Origin: Bacillus sp. AFS015802
Lineage (GTDB): Bacteria; Bacillota; Bacilli; Bacillales; Bacillaceae_B
DNA length: 44,633 bases
Assembly (NCBI RefSeq): GCF_002561455.1
Contig: NZ_NTUP01000015.1
Location: forward strand, 119,816 to 164,448
Direction: 5' to 3'
A program made the translations under genes and the position numbers. The notes beneath the pieces are model-generated. The model saw only the letters and a list, made by a program, of their open reading frames with translations. It did no database searches and had not been told where the DNA came from. This document shows positions 15,223 through 23,169 of the stretch, in pieces (the first letter of the stretch is position 1; every line of letters begins with the position of its first letter).

Positions 15223-16905
15223 TTAACTCTTACCCTGATCACTTCGCTTTTCGATTTCTTGCTTGTAATCATCATAATTGCCGCTGAAGCTATTTAATGA
15301 ATAATCCTCTACAGTAATGATCCTCTTCGCCATTCGATTGATAAAATAACGGTCGTGGGAGATGAAGAAGATTGTACCACTGAATTCGTCCAGGGCTTCT
15401 TCGATTGTTTCAATGGTGTCAATATCAAGGTGATTCGTCGGCTCATCAAGTATCAGTAAATTTATATCCTGATACAGTAATATGGCGAGTTTTAACCTTA
15501 TTCGCTCACCTCCTGATAGATGTTTTACTCTTTTGAACACACTTCCTTTATAGAACATAAACTTTGAAAGATATTCCCGTGCTTTCCCTTCTAGTATCGA
15601 AATATCTTCCCGGAACGTATCCAGTAAGAAGGCGTCTTCATTATTAAATGTTATGGTTTGAGGCAAATAGGCTGTTTTTACATTCGCACCGAATTGAATT
15701 ATACCTTCATCAGGGTGATCTTCTCCTATAAGCATTTTCAGGAAAGTGGTTTTTCCGCTTCCGTTCGGTCCAAGCATAGCCACTCTTTCACCATGACGGA
15801 CCATTATATCGGTATTGGCAAAGAGCCACTTATCTCCAAACCGCTTAGACAATCCAATGCCTTTGATGGTCTCTTTTCCTGATCTTCCTGAAGCTTTCAC
15901 GTCAAGTTGCATGTTCCTCCTCTCAAACACCGGTTTATCGATAATCTCCAGCTTGGATAGTTTTTTCTGGAGGCTTGCAGCCCTTTTAAAGAACTTGGTA
16001 TTATCAGCCCTCATTGCCCAGTCCCGTAAACTCATCACTGTATTTTCCATGCGATTGATTTTCTTTTGCTGCTCTTTATAATGGTCATATTGGACTCTCA
16101 TATTCTCTTCTTTTTGAAGAACAAAAGAGGAGTAATTCCCCTTATAAGAAATGGATTTCTTATCTTCGATTTCAACGATCTTTGTCACAACGTTATCCAG
16201 GAAATAGCGATCATGTGAGACGATGAGTACGATTCCTTTATAATTCTTAAGAAAGCTTTCCAGCCACTCGATTGAGGACATATCCAGATGATTCGTCGGT
16301 TCATCCAAGAGCAGGATGTCCGGCTGGTGAATTAATAGCTTCCCCAGTAACACAGTGGTCTTCTCCCCTCCGCTTAACAAGTCAAAATCACAATTTAGAA
16401 GTCTTTCCGTCAGCTGAAGTCCTGTACAGACCTTACTGACTTTTTCAGCCCGCTCATAGCCGCCCTTATATTCAAATGATTGAATGAGATCACTGTACCG
16501 TTTTAAGGCTTTATCAAGGTACACACCGTCTAAATGGGTCATTTCAGTTTCTAAGTGGCGCATGTCAGTTTCTATTCTGTCTACCTCTTCAAATGCTGAA
16601 TAAAGGACATCCCTTGCCTTTAAGCCTTTGGGATAGTCAGGTGATTGTTCCAGGTACGAACTGGTAGCACCCTTCGAAACATGAATTATACCTTCATCAT
16701 ATCCATAGCTTGAGGTTTGTGGATAACCAGGATAATAATTCATTGGCTCAACGCCAGCAATCAGTTTCAAGACCGTACTCTTCCCGCATCCGTTTGCGCC
16801 GATGATGCCCACTTTATCCCCTTGATACGCTTCAAGTGAAACACTTTCAACGACAAGGGTCGCTTCCATATATTTTTTAATTCCATTCAGTTTTAACTCC
16901 AACAT
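15223..16905 (-). CDS. ABC-F family protein, probable ribosome-protection (antibiotic resistance) type
   Basis: 560-residue soluble protein with two ATP-binding cassettes and no membrane domain. Domain 1 has GANGCGKST, LSGGEKTTV and ILLLDEPTNHLD; domain 2 has GPNGSGKTT, LSGGERIRL and LLILDEPTNHLD. Between them is a charged helical linker (about residues 245-325) of the kind that ABC-F factors insert toward the peptidyl-transferase centre. Vga/Lsa/Msr/VmlR members release lincosamides, streptogramins, pleuromutilins or macrolides; housekeeping members assist stalled ribosomes. A roughly 400-nt leader with an intrinsic terminator and an upstream frame points to drug-inducible attenuation. The ATG at 16905 has AAGGAAGG 7 nt upstream, so the earlier ATG at 16926 is not used. 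Confidence 0.88.
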   Translation of the reverse strand: MLELKLNGIKKYMEATLVVESVSLEAYQGDKVGIIGANGCGKSTVLKLIAGVEPMNYYPGYPQTSSYGYDEGIIHVSKGATSSYLEQSPDYPKGLKARDVLYSAFEEVDRIETDMRHLETEMTHLDGVYLDKALKRYSDLIQSFEYKGGYERAEKVSKVCTGLQLTERLLNCDFDLLSGGEKTTVLLGKLLIHQPDILLLDEPTNHLDMSSIEWLESFLKNYKGIVLIVSHDRYFLDNVVTKIVEIEDKKSISYKGNYSSFVLQKEENMRVQYDHYKEQQKKINRMENTVMSLRDWAMRADNTKFFKRAASLQKKLSKLEIIDKPVFERRNMQLDVKASGRSGKETIKGIGLSKRFGDKWLFANTDIMVRHGERVAMLGPNGSGKTTFLKMLIGEDHPDEGIIQFGANVKTAYLPQTITFNNEDAFLLDTFREDISILEGKAREYLSKFMFYKGSVFKRVKHLSGGERIRLKLAILLYQDINLLILDEPTNHLDIDTIETIEEALDEFSGTIFFISHDRYFINRMAKRIITVEDYSLNSFSGNYDDYKQEIEKRSDQGKS

Positions 16906-16988
16906 ATGCGTACCTTCCTTCTCCAATATTGAAGTTACGCTGTTTATGGACAGGTCAAAAAAAGTTTAACTCCTATTTATTTGGGAAC

Positions 16989-17026
16989 AAAAAAGGACCA
17001 TAAGAAGGGAATCCTTCTCACAGTCC
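16989..17026 (-). promoter_or_regulatory. Attenuator-like intrinsic terminator in the ABC-F leader
   Basis: On the minus strand, a 14-bp stem (17026-17013 with 17008-16995, including three G-U pairs), a 4-nt loop and a T6 run, 83 nt before the ABC-F start. Located inside the leader, it would prevent expression unless overridden. The upstream segment GGCTTCT can pair with part of the first arm (AGAAG), a possible antiterminator. The remaining leader (17027-17305) is A/T-rich, with a possible TTGCTG/ATTAAT promoter. Confidence 0.7.
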
Positions 17027-17042
17027 GTTATCATGAGTCATT

Positions 17043-17102
17043 TCATAAAGAAGCCGTTAGGCCAACCACAAATTCAAATCCTGACGTGGCGTAACTCTCC
17101 AT
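17043..17102 (-). CDS. Possible 19-residue leader peptide of the ABC-F gene
   Basis: Short frame MESYATSGFEFVVGLTASL ending 16 nt before the attenuator hairpin. The layout (short upstream frame, then terminator, then resistance gene) matches ribosome-mediated attenuation of erm, vga and vmlR genes. The ribosome site is weak (AGATGG), which lowers confidence. A second short frame of eight codons lies further upstream. Confidence 0.35.
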   Translation of the reverse strand: MESYATSGFEFVVGLTASL

Positions 17103-17305
17103 GAAAAACCATCTAGATAGTAGAAAAGTAAGTTTCCTTCTAATTGCCTGATTCCATAAAGAGCATAACAAATAAACCTATCTTTCATAGGCACTTCCCG
17201 CTCATTACAAAATCCACATTAATTTAAAAAATAAATTAATCAGCAATTAGTTGGTTCCATAAACTTACTATCCTTATTATCTCATTAATAGATAAATATG
17301 TAAAT

Positions 17306-17348
17306 AGAGGGACGGACCTATATTTCTATAAAGTAGGTCCGTCCCTCT
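17306..17348. repeat. GGGACGGACC hairpin repeat, copy d (terminator)
   Basis: Arms 17306-17320 and 17334-17348 (15 bp perfect), 13-nt loop. It lies 11 nt beyond the stop of the SDR gene at 17360 and separates it from the ABC-F leader. Confidence 0.88.
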
Positions 17349-17359
17349 CTAAAAAGCAT

Positions 17360-18139
17360 TTACTTCCCTAAAAATCCCCCTTCGGATTTAATCAGTTGCC
17401 CGGTGATCCAGCCTGAATCCTCACTGGCAAGAAACCGGATCAATCGAGCAGCGTCTTCGGGTTCACCGATACGGCCGCTCGGGAATAGCGGCAGTAAATG
17501 ATCTCGGATTTCATCATTGATCCAGCCTGAATCAGTCGGTCCCGGATCCACTGAGTTCACCGTGATCCCTATCGGTGCAAGCCCGACCGATAACGGTTCT
17601 GTGATGGCAATCAACATGCCCTTTGTGGCGATGTAAGCTAAATTATTGGGATCCGGTCCTTTTGAGACCATGTTGATGATTCGTCCATGTTTACTTGTCG
17701 GAAAAGCTTTTTCATATCGTCTTGCAAACTCCAATGTGAGCATGAGCGCCCCGCTGTTGTTCACTTGATAATGTTTATCCAGAATTTCCTTATCCAATGT
17801 ACGAAAATTCGCTGGTGATTCGAATGTCGCGTTGTTCACTAATATAGAAGGCTCACCAAGCATTTCTTGTACCTGGTCCATTAAGCGGGTGGGTGCGGTT
17901 TCGTCACTCAAGTCCAGCTCCATATGGGCAGCACGAACTCCGGTGTTTTGCAGTTCCTCACATAATAGATGGGGAAAATTATTATCTGCACCGGTTCCAC
18001 TCAACTCATCAAACGAAGTCAAATGGGTAAAAAAGATATCAGCCCCCGCCAACGCAAGTGAACGGCAAATGGCTGCCCCTATTCCTTTCGAGCGACTTGC
18101 TCCCGTCACGATGGCTATCCTGCCTGTTAAATTGGTCAT
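17360..18139 (-). CDS. Classical short-chain dehydrogenase/reductase
   Basis: 259-residue SDR with an N-terminal nucleotide loop of modified form (VTGASRSKGIGAAI), NNAT as the structural NNAG equivalent, catalytic Ser in INMVSKG and Tyr/Lys in AYIATKG (YxxxK), and the C-terminal GWITGQLIKSEGG segment. It resembles 3-oxoacyl-ACP-reductase-type SDRs with an insert after the first loop. Substrate unknown. The ATG at 18139 is preferred because GGGGGAT lies just upstream; the ATG at 18151 has no ribosome site. It is co-transcribed with the VOC gene 37 nt upstream. Confidence 0.88.
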   Translation of the reverse strand: MTNLTGRIAIVTGASRSKGIGAAICRSLALAGADIFFTHLTSFDELSGTGADNNFPHLLCEELQNTGVRAAHMELDLSDETAPTRLMDQVQEMLGEPSILVNNATFESPANFRTLDKEILDKHYQVNNSGALMLTLEFARRYEKAFPTSKHGRIINMVSKGPDPNNLAYIATKGMLIAITEPLSVGLAPIGITVNSVDPGPTDSGWINDEIRDHLLPLFPSGRIGEPEDAARLIRFLASEDSGWITGQLIKSEGGFLGK

Positions 18140-18176
18140 TTTATCCCCCATAATCTATTGGAAACGTATAGTCGCC

Positions 18177-18557
18177 TTAAATATTTTCATAGATTTCTAT
18201 AAGTGAGCCCTCTGGATCGCGAAAATGAGCGACCTTCATCCCCCATTCGACTTTCTCCATGGGCATTGTGATAAATTCAACTTTTTCTTTCAGCTTTTCA
18301 TATGTATCCTCGACACTTGCCACTTCGAAAATCAAAGCCATTCGGTTACAGGAAGACTTGCTGGAGTAATCAATGGTGCCCAGTGCATCCGTCATCTGCT
18401 TTCGTTCAAAAATGCCTAGATGTGTGTTCCCGACCTTAAACTGTCCGTACAAGGAGGTTTCATCCCCCCACGAAACCTCAAAGCCCAAGACGTCCCTGTA
18501 AAAAAGAAAACAGTTCTTATAATCATTCACTAGTAACCTGGTATGGGTTAATTCCAT
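18177..18557 (-). CDS. VOC-family (glyoxalase/bleomycin-resistance fold) protein
   Basis: 126-residue protein with two beta-alpha-beta-beta-beta modules: LTHTRLLVNDYKNCFLFYRD at the start and AHFRDPEGSLIEIYENI at the end. His in THTRLLV and Glu in IEIYE are in the usual metal-ligand positions. Such proteins range from glyoxalase I and dioxygenases to drug-binding proteins, and the ligand is unknown. It is the first gene of a two-gene operon with an SDR. GGGGAGGGG precedes the ATG by 8 nt. A 33-bp inverted repeat lies in the upstream region. Confidence 0.85.
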   Translation of the reverse strand: MELTHTRLLVNDYKNCFLFYRDVLGFEVSWGDETSLYGQFKVGNTHLGIFERKQMTDALGTIDYSSKSSCNRMALIFEVASVEDTYEKLKEKVEFITMPMEKVEWGMKVAHFRDPEGSLIEIYENI

Positions 18558-18579
18558 TTTAAAGACCCCTCCCCCTCTG

Positions 18580-18612
18580 TTACTACCAATTATTTCAAAT
18601 TATTGGTAGTAA
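18580..18612. promoter_or_regulatory. Long inverted-repeat operator of the VOC-SDR operon
   Basis: Perfect 11-bp arms (18580-18590 and 18602-18612, core TACTACCAAT / ATTGGTAGTA) around an 11-nt A/T spacer, 23 nt upstream of the VOC start. Length and spacing suit a dimeric repressor of MarR/DUF24 (HxlR) type, several of which bind TACT...AGTA sites in Bacillus. Confidence 0.6.
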
Positions 18613-18734
18613 TACAATCTTTTTATAATGAAAGTCTCAAAGGACTATTAACCCATCACTATATCTTATAATTAATTGATTGAATAATAGTATGATCTAT
18701 CCTCATTTTATGCCCTTGCAAATTCTTACCATAA

Positions 18735-19157
18735 TCATTGATGTTCTTGAAATGTCTTTCTAAACCCATAAAATGGTCTGTACCCCTTCTGTTCATAATA
18801 CGAATGCGAAGAGGTATTTGTCAGCATTTCAATTCTGGTCTTTGGATAAAGACCATGAGTGAATTTGAGCAGAGCGTCTCCTACTCCCAACCCACGGAAC
18901 TCACGCTTGATTAATAATTCACAAATATACATTGAGACATTTTGATCTGTAAGTCCCCTGATATAACCGATAACTTGGCCACTTGCCTCCGCTACAAACG
19001 CTATATTCGAATGTTCCCAAGCCTTTTTTGTACTTTCCTTATTTTCCACAAGATTATTCCATTGTTCCTCTGCATTCAGAGTGTGTATATGGATAAAATC
19101 TTCTGATCGATAGGTCCTGAAATCAATTAAGTCCTCATTTTTTAATCTTATTTGCAT
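18735..19157 (-). CDS. GNAT-family N-acetyltransferase
   Basis: 140-residue GNAT protein. The acetyl-CoA pyrophosphate loop is REFRGLGVGDALL, preceded by the beta-strand YICELLIK, with the C-terminal YEQKGYRPFYGFRK typical of the fold. The acceptor is unknown. It is a single gene with GGGGG 8 nt before its ATG. It lies between the VOC operon and the ECF sigma gene with no visible terminator on either side. Confidence 0.85.
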   Translation of the reverse strand: MQIRLKNEDLIDFRTYRSEDFIHIHTLNAEEQWNNLVENKESTKKAWEHSNIAFVAEASGQVIGYIRGLTDQNVSMYICELLIKREFRGLGVGDALLKFTHGLYPKTRIEMLTNTSSHSYYEQKGYRPFYGFRKTFQEHQ

Positions 19158-19271
19158 CTTGGAGACCCCCCACTTTCCCTGACAACTGTTTTTTCCTATA
19201 CTTTCTCCACCCAGTCATTCAACGCATACGCACACATTTAGCTCCTGCACAAAATAGTAAATATCGACCAC

Positions 19272-20201
19272 TTATACCCAATCTACAACAGGTTTATCGG
19301 TTTGTGGCTTGAAGCCAAGTTCTTCAGCAGCAGCAAAAATGAATTCTTTTCTGAAATAGTAACTGATGTGATGGACGATTTTTCCATTTTCTACTTCTTG
19401 ATACTGAATATCATGGATTTCAGGCCCATGTCCTCCTTCTGCAAACAGGACAATGACATTCCGACCCCATAGGATGTGTTCCTCTGCACGCATACCAGGG
19501 AGACCATATTTCATCGAACCGGAACGCATTTCCTTCTTGGAATATTCCTGGAAACCAAGTACAGCCTCATTATTCGCTTCTTCACTGATCAATGACAGTA
19601 CTGCTTCAATATCCCCCTCATTCAGTGCTTTCAGGTAGGTTTGGATAATCGGATGGGAAACAGGTTCCACACTTTTGGATGTATTTTTCAAAGAAGGTCG
19701 TTCATGCAGCTTCTCCTTCATTCGACGGATGGTTGCATAGACTGCTCCCTGTGTCGTCCGCACCATACCGGCAACCTCCTTGGCATCAAACCGGAACACC
19801 TCCTTTAAAAGAAAGACAGCGACCTGCCGAGGAGGAAATAATTCAAAAAGAATGGTCATGGCCTCCTCTGCCTCCAGGTCATCAGCGAAATCCACCTTAG
19901 GTACTTCACATTCCTCCAGGAGACCAAGATTTCTTTTTTCTTTTCGGCACTGGTCAATCCAGGTAGTTGTGGCCATTCGATACAAGTATGCTTTCGGATT
20001 CGTCGGATGCCACCGCTGATAGAACCCTCCGAAGGCTTTCAACATCGTATCCTGGAACAAGTCCTCCCCATCCCACGGTGAACCGGTCAAATAGCGGCAA
20101 TATCTCCATAATCCGTCCTTGAACTCTTTGATCATCGTATTGAACTCTGTAGAAAGCTCCCGGTTTTTCTCAGCAAAAGTTTTCATGGTATTTTCCTTCA
20201 T
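19272..20201 (-). CDS. ECF sigma factor with C-terminal NTF2/SnoaL-like domain
   Basis: 309-residue protein. Region 2 covers about residues 25-90 (LWRYCRYLTGSPWDGEDLFQ, then DTMLKAFGGF and AYLYRMATTTWID); region 4 covers about 120-170 (FPPRQVAVFLLKEVFRFDAK, then EVAGMVRTTQGAVYATIRRM). A linker follows, and then an NTF2-like domain from about 185 (IQTYLKALNEGDIEAVLSLI). ECF factors with such a tail are known to be controlled by the fused domain rather than by a membrane anti-sigma factor, and none is adjacent here. The signal is unknown. The ATG at 20201 has GGAGG 6 nt upstream. Confidence 0.88.
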   Translation of the reverse strand: MKENTMKTFAEKNRELSTEFNTMIKEFKDGLWRYCRYLTGSPWDGEDLFQDTMLKAFGGFYQRWHPTNPKAYLYRMATTTWIDQCRKEKRNLGLLEECEVPKVDFADDLEAEEAMTILFELFPPRQVAVFLLKEVFRFDAKEVAGMVRTTQGAVYATIRRMKEKLHERPSLKNTSKSVEPVSHPIIQTYLKALNEGDIEAVLSLISEEANNEAVLGFQEYSKKEMRSGSMKYGLPGMRAEEHILWGRNVIVLFAEGGHGPEIHDIQYQEVENGKIVHHISYYFRKEFIFAAAEELGFKPQTDKPVVDWV

Positions 20202-20382
20202 ATCCATCCTCCATTTCTTCGTTCATATGTATAACGTATGGCGACTGAAAAATTGTACGGGAAAATTTTTTTATTTTGAGAAAGCACCAAATTAAGAACA
20301 AGGGTTTTCTCATCCTATTAACGTCTCATCCCTAATCAGCCCCAGAGTTTTTAATTGAGTACAATTCGAAGCACACTCTAAC

Positions 20383-20408
20383 GTTTCTAAAAACAACAAG
20401 CGGGGAAT
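20383..20408 (+). promoter_or_regulatory. Possible sigma-B promoter of the membrane peptide gene
   Basis: GTTTCT (20383-20388), 14-nt spacer, GGGAAT (20403-20408), close to the general-stress consensus GTTTAA-N14-GGGTAT. It lies 34 nt before the start of the 39-residue gene. The region 20202-20382 shows no other feature. Confidence 0.45.
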
Positions 20409-20441
20409 AGAATGATGAATGAATCGAGAGGAGGAACATCA

Positions 20442-20561
20442 ATGATCGGAGCATCCGGGGCTGTGTTATATTTTATCATTCCTCTAATAATTATTGCGGT
20501 CATTATAGGGATAACAATTGGTTATTTTAGAAAAAAAAACAGAAAAAATAGAAATTTCTAA
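20442..20561 (+). CDS. 39-residue single-span membrane peptide
   Basis: A short gene with all the right signals. GAGGAGG lies about 7 nt before the ATG, a clean 39-codon frame follows, and an intrinsic terminator begins 4 nt after the stop. The product has one hydrophobic helix (about residues 8-28, VLYFIIPLIIIAVIIGITIG) and a basic C-terminal tail (RKKNRKNR), predicting a membrane peptide with the tail in the cytoplasm. No known family is recognised. It is transcribed alone, opposite to its neighbours, and a sigma-B-like promoter precedes it. Confidence 0.75.
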   Translation: MIGASGAVLYFIIPLIIIAVIIGITIGYFRKKNRKNRNF

Positions 20562-20564
20562 GGG

Positions 20565-20593
20565 AAAGGCTCAGAAGGGTTTTGAGCCTTTTT
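20565..20593 (+). terminator. Terminator of the 39-residue peptide gene
   Basis: Stem AAAGGCTCA / TGAGCCTTT (20565-20573 and 20583-20591) followed by T's. Confidence 0.88.
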
Positions 20594-20600
20594 GATGTAT

Positions 20601-20876
20601 TTAAGACCAATTCCCGATTGCTTGCCAGCATAAAAACCCAACCGCCAATGTTATAAGTAGAAGATCTGCCACCACAAGTACTTTATTTACGTCCCTTACA
20701 TTTTTTATGAGGCTGATGACACTCCTTATTCCCCAAAAAATGAGTAAAAGAATCCAGCCCTTATGATCATTTTGATAGTCATCATCAAAAAAGATCATCC
20801 CGGCTCCCAGAATCAGAGAAAGAAATAGGACGTTGATTCCTATTTTTATAGGTTTGTTCGGTTTAGTGTTTTTCAA
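20601..20876 (-). CDS. Small three-span membrane protein
   Basis: 91-residue protein of unknown family with three hydrophobic segments (about residues 12-30, 41-57 and 66-88). The second carries a charged end before RDVNKVLVVADL. A TTG start is chosen because AGGAAGTGG lies 7 nt upstream and no ATG is available. It is convergent with the 39-residue membrane peptide; the hairpin at 20565-20593 may end both transcripts. No function can be suggested. Confidence 0.65.
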   Translation of the reverse strand: MKNTKPNKPIKIGINVLFLSLILGAGMIFFDDDYQNDHKGWILLLIFWGIRSVISLIKNVRDVNKVLVVADLLLITLAVGFLCWQAIGNWS

Positions 20877-21004
20877 GCTTGTACCACTTCCTGTTTAAAC
20901 TTGCGGAAATTAAAATCTTCAAAAAGTATGGAAAGCCTTGTTATAGCCGCCTTTATATCAAATCATTTTCATTTACTAAATACGTAAATGTCTTCCCCAT
21001 ATAC

Positions 21005-21460
21005 TTATCGATGACCATCCTTACGTGCTTGAATATATCCATAATAGGCACATGTCCCATTCTCAGTTAAATCCTTCACTTCGAACCCACATGTTTCATA
21101 GAATTTGAAATTGTTTGCAGAGGTATGGGCGAACCAGTCCCCGTGGGGCAATTTATTGACACATAATTCAACAAGTTTCTTCCCGATCCCCTTGCCCCGA
21201 TATTCTGACAAAACGATGAGGTCCATGATGTTGGCAGCCATGATCTTGTCTGAAATCACCCTGACCATGCCTATCATCTTGTCTTGATCCCAAACGGTGA
21301 ATGCCCAGGTGGAGTTCGTAAATATCAAAGAAAACTTTTCTTTCTGCCAGGCCGGTGTATTCCTTGCCCAGCCGGCATCTTCAAATAATGCTTCAACTTG
21401 ACGTGCAGGCACTCCATCGGTTCCTTCCCTTATGATTAAGCCGTTAAAATACAGATACAT
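21005..21460 (-). CDS. GNAT-family N-acetyltransferase
   Basis: 151-residue GNAT protein. Motif A is YRGKGIGKKLVELCVNKL, with WAFTVWDQDKMIGMVRVISD as the central strands and FYETCGFEVKDL as motif B. The substrate is not identified; the general layout resembles small Bacillus acetyltransferases of unknown role. It is preceded on the same strand by tmrB (25-nt gap), so the two are probably co-transcribed. GGGGGG near the ATG serves as ribosome site. Confidence 0.85.
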   Translation of the reverse strand: MYLYFNGLIIREGTDGVPARQVEALFEDAGWARNTPAWQKEKFSLIFTNSTWAFTVWDQDKMIGMVRVISDKIMAANIMDLIVLSEYRGKGIGKKLVELCVNKLPHGDWFAHTSANNFKFYETCGFEVKDLTENGTCAYYGYIQARKDGHR

Positions 21461-21485
21461 TTGATATCCCCCCTCTAATAGACCA

Positions 21486-22082
21486 TTAAGCGAACATTCG
21501 AAGTTGTTTGATTTGTATTTTCAGCCTGCTCCATTTCTTCCTTACCCTGCTCCTATCGTCAGGCATCAATTTGATTTCGAACATATCTGCAATGGTTTCT
21601 GCTACTTTTTCGATTGTCAGATGATCTGTAAGGATACGATTTTCAAAGATTTCGTGTGATAGTCCACTCATACATCGATCGATTTGTTGTGCTCCCCATG
21701 AATTCTTCCTTTCGCCTCTACTTCTCAGTCTTCTTTCTATGGTCGGTTTAGCCGCCCACAGAACGACATGATTCACATTCAGATCATCATTTCTTAATTG
21801 TTCGACCATTTCACTGAAATATTGTGCATTGACCACTGTCATAGGGACAATGATTACTCCTTTGTACTGTTTATCAATGTATTTCAAGATGGAATAGTTA
21901 CAGTCCCGCCAGGATGGATAGTCTTGAAAATCCTCCTTGGATGCCTCGTCTGGGATCATCTTTCTTAATAAGTAACCTACTTCCTCAGGGTCATAAACAT
22001 ATGAACCTGGTAAACGTCTATGTAGTTCATAAGCTGTTTGCGTTTTTCCCGATCCAAAAGCGCCATTAATCCAAATGATCAT
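21486..22082 (-). CDS. tmrB: TmrB-like ATP-binding tunicamycin-resistance protein
   Basis: 198-residue protein that follows B. subtilis TmrB from its first residue, with P-loop GAFGSGKTQTA at 7-17. The segments SYVYDPEEVGYLLRKMIPDE, DFQDYPSWRDCNYSIL and KNSWGAQQIDRCMSGLS all match my recollection of TmrB. TmrB binds ATP and, when overproduced, gives tunicamycin resistance, perhaps by binding the drug. It lies 12 nt after the serine-hydrolase gene and before a GNAT gene, a plausible three-gene operon. The start has GGGGTG 6 nt upstream. Confidence 0.9.
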   Translation of the reverse strand: MIIWINGAFGSGKTQTAYELHRRLPGSYVYDPEEVGYLLRKMIPDEASKEDFQDYPSWRDCNYSILKYIDKQYKGVIIVPMTVVNAQYFSEMVEQLRNDDLNVNHVVLWAAKPTIERRLRSRGERKNSWGAQQIDRCMSGLSHEIFENRILTDHLTIEKVAETIADMFEIKLMPDDRSRVRKKWSRLKIQIKQLRMFA

Positions 22083-22094
22083 TCTTTCACCCCA

Positions 22095-23132
22095 TTAACT
22101 TAGTAAACTGCTTTCGCTATTATAAGACCTGTACACTTCGCCGATGATCCCTTTCAGCTGATGAACACCCGGGTCCGTATTGATCATGATCACCAGTCCC
22201 GTTTCTTTATAAGGATATGCGACCACCATACACTGAAAACCGACACCCCAACCGAGGGAAGATATTTCGATCCCCTTTTCAGGTTTATCAAGGAAAACTC
22301 CCAGCCCCATCCATTCTTTTCCGCCTTGAGACTTCATTAGCTCTTGAGCAATATCTGCTGAAAGACATTTACTTTCACCCTTAAGCGCCTTCATTATCTC
22401 AATAACCAAGCGAGCTACTTCTGTCGGGGTGGTCCATAATCCTGAGGCTGCAGGATAGGGATAAATGGGGAATCTCCCTTTTATTGACTCACCTCTTTTG
22501 GAATGTCCGCACGCAAACTGATGTTTGTTTTCAGGCAGTTCAAATGTACTGTTGTTCAAATGTAATGGCTGAAATAAATAATCATTCATGACTGCTTCAA
22601 ATGATTTCCCCGTTATTTCTTCAATAAGAAGTTGAATGATGCAATAGCCTGCATCTGAATAATGAAATTCGCTTCCCGGCTCATACTTTAGTTGAATAGG
22701 AACATGACAATACGATGTTTTTCCTTTCACAATCTCAATCATAGTAGGAGTACCCAGCAATGGGTTGAGTACATCAAAGCTTCCTTCAGGATCCACTACC
22801 CCGGACTGGTGACTAAGTAAATGCCGTAATGTGATAAATCGATGGGATGGTTTCACCGGGACTTTCCATGATGACAGATTTTCGTTTATATCCTTATCCA
22901 GATCCAGAATATCCTTTTCCGCTAAGATCATCACTAATATGGAGGTGAAAAACTTACTGATTGAACATGCATTGAATATGGAATTGCTCTCCACTTTTCT
23001 GTTTGATCCAATTTCAAGGAAACCGAAGAATTCTGTTCTTTTTATGGCCGCGCCTTCAATGGTTGCCATACTTAGTCCGGCTATTTGATACTTTTCCAAT
23101 AGTTTAGGGATATTGACTGTTTTCGATTTCAT
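22095..23132 (-). CDS. Serine hydrolase of the beta-lactamase (class C/PBP4*) family
   Basis: 345-residue enzyme with the SxxK nucleophile motif in CSISKFFTS (about residues 61-64 of SISK), the YSDAGY motif as the YxN equivalent (second catalytic pair), and GWGVGFQ near the end in the KTG position. Class C-like proteins of this type act as D-amino peptidases, esterases or penicillin-binding proteins and are often wrongly called beta-lactamases. No signal peptide is visible, so it is probably cytoplasmic. The ATG at 23132 is chosen because GGGGGT precedes it; the earlier ATG at 23150 has no separate ribosome site. tmrB follows after 12 nt. Confidence 0.85.
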   Translation of the reverse strand: MKSKTVNIPKLLEKYQIAGLSMATIEGAAIKRTEFFGFLEIGSNRKVESNSIFNACSISKFFTSILVMILAEKDILDLDKDINENLSSWKVPVKPSHRFITLRHLLSHQSGVVDPEGSFDVLNPLLGTPTMIEIVKGKTSYCHVPIQLKYEPGSEFHYSDAGYCIIQLLIEEITGKSFEAVMNDYLFQPLHLNNSTFELPENKHQFACGHSKRGESIKGRFPIYPYPAASGLWTTPTEVARLVIEIMKALKGESKCLSADIAQELMKSQGGKEWMGLGVFLDKPEKGIEISSLGWGVGFQCMVVAYPYKETGLVIMINTDPGVHQLKGIIGEVYRSYNSESSLLS

Positions 23133-23169
23133 GGTACCCCCTAGGATCATTCCTGAATTACAGTCTATT

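Noticed and set aside
22095..23132. Calling the serine hydrolase a true beta-lactamase
   Set aside because: The fold motifs (SxxK, YSD) are shared with esterases and peptidases, and there is no signal peptide for export.
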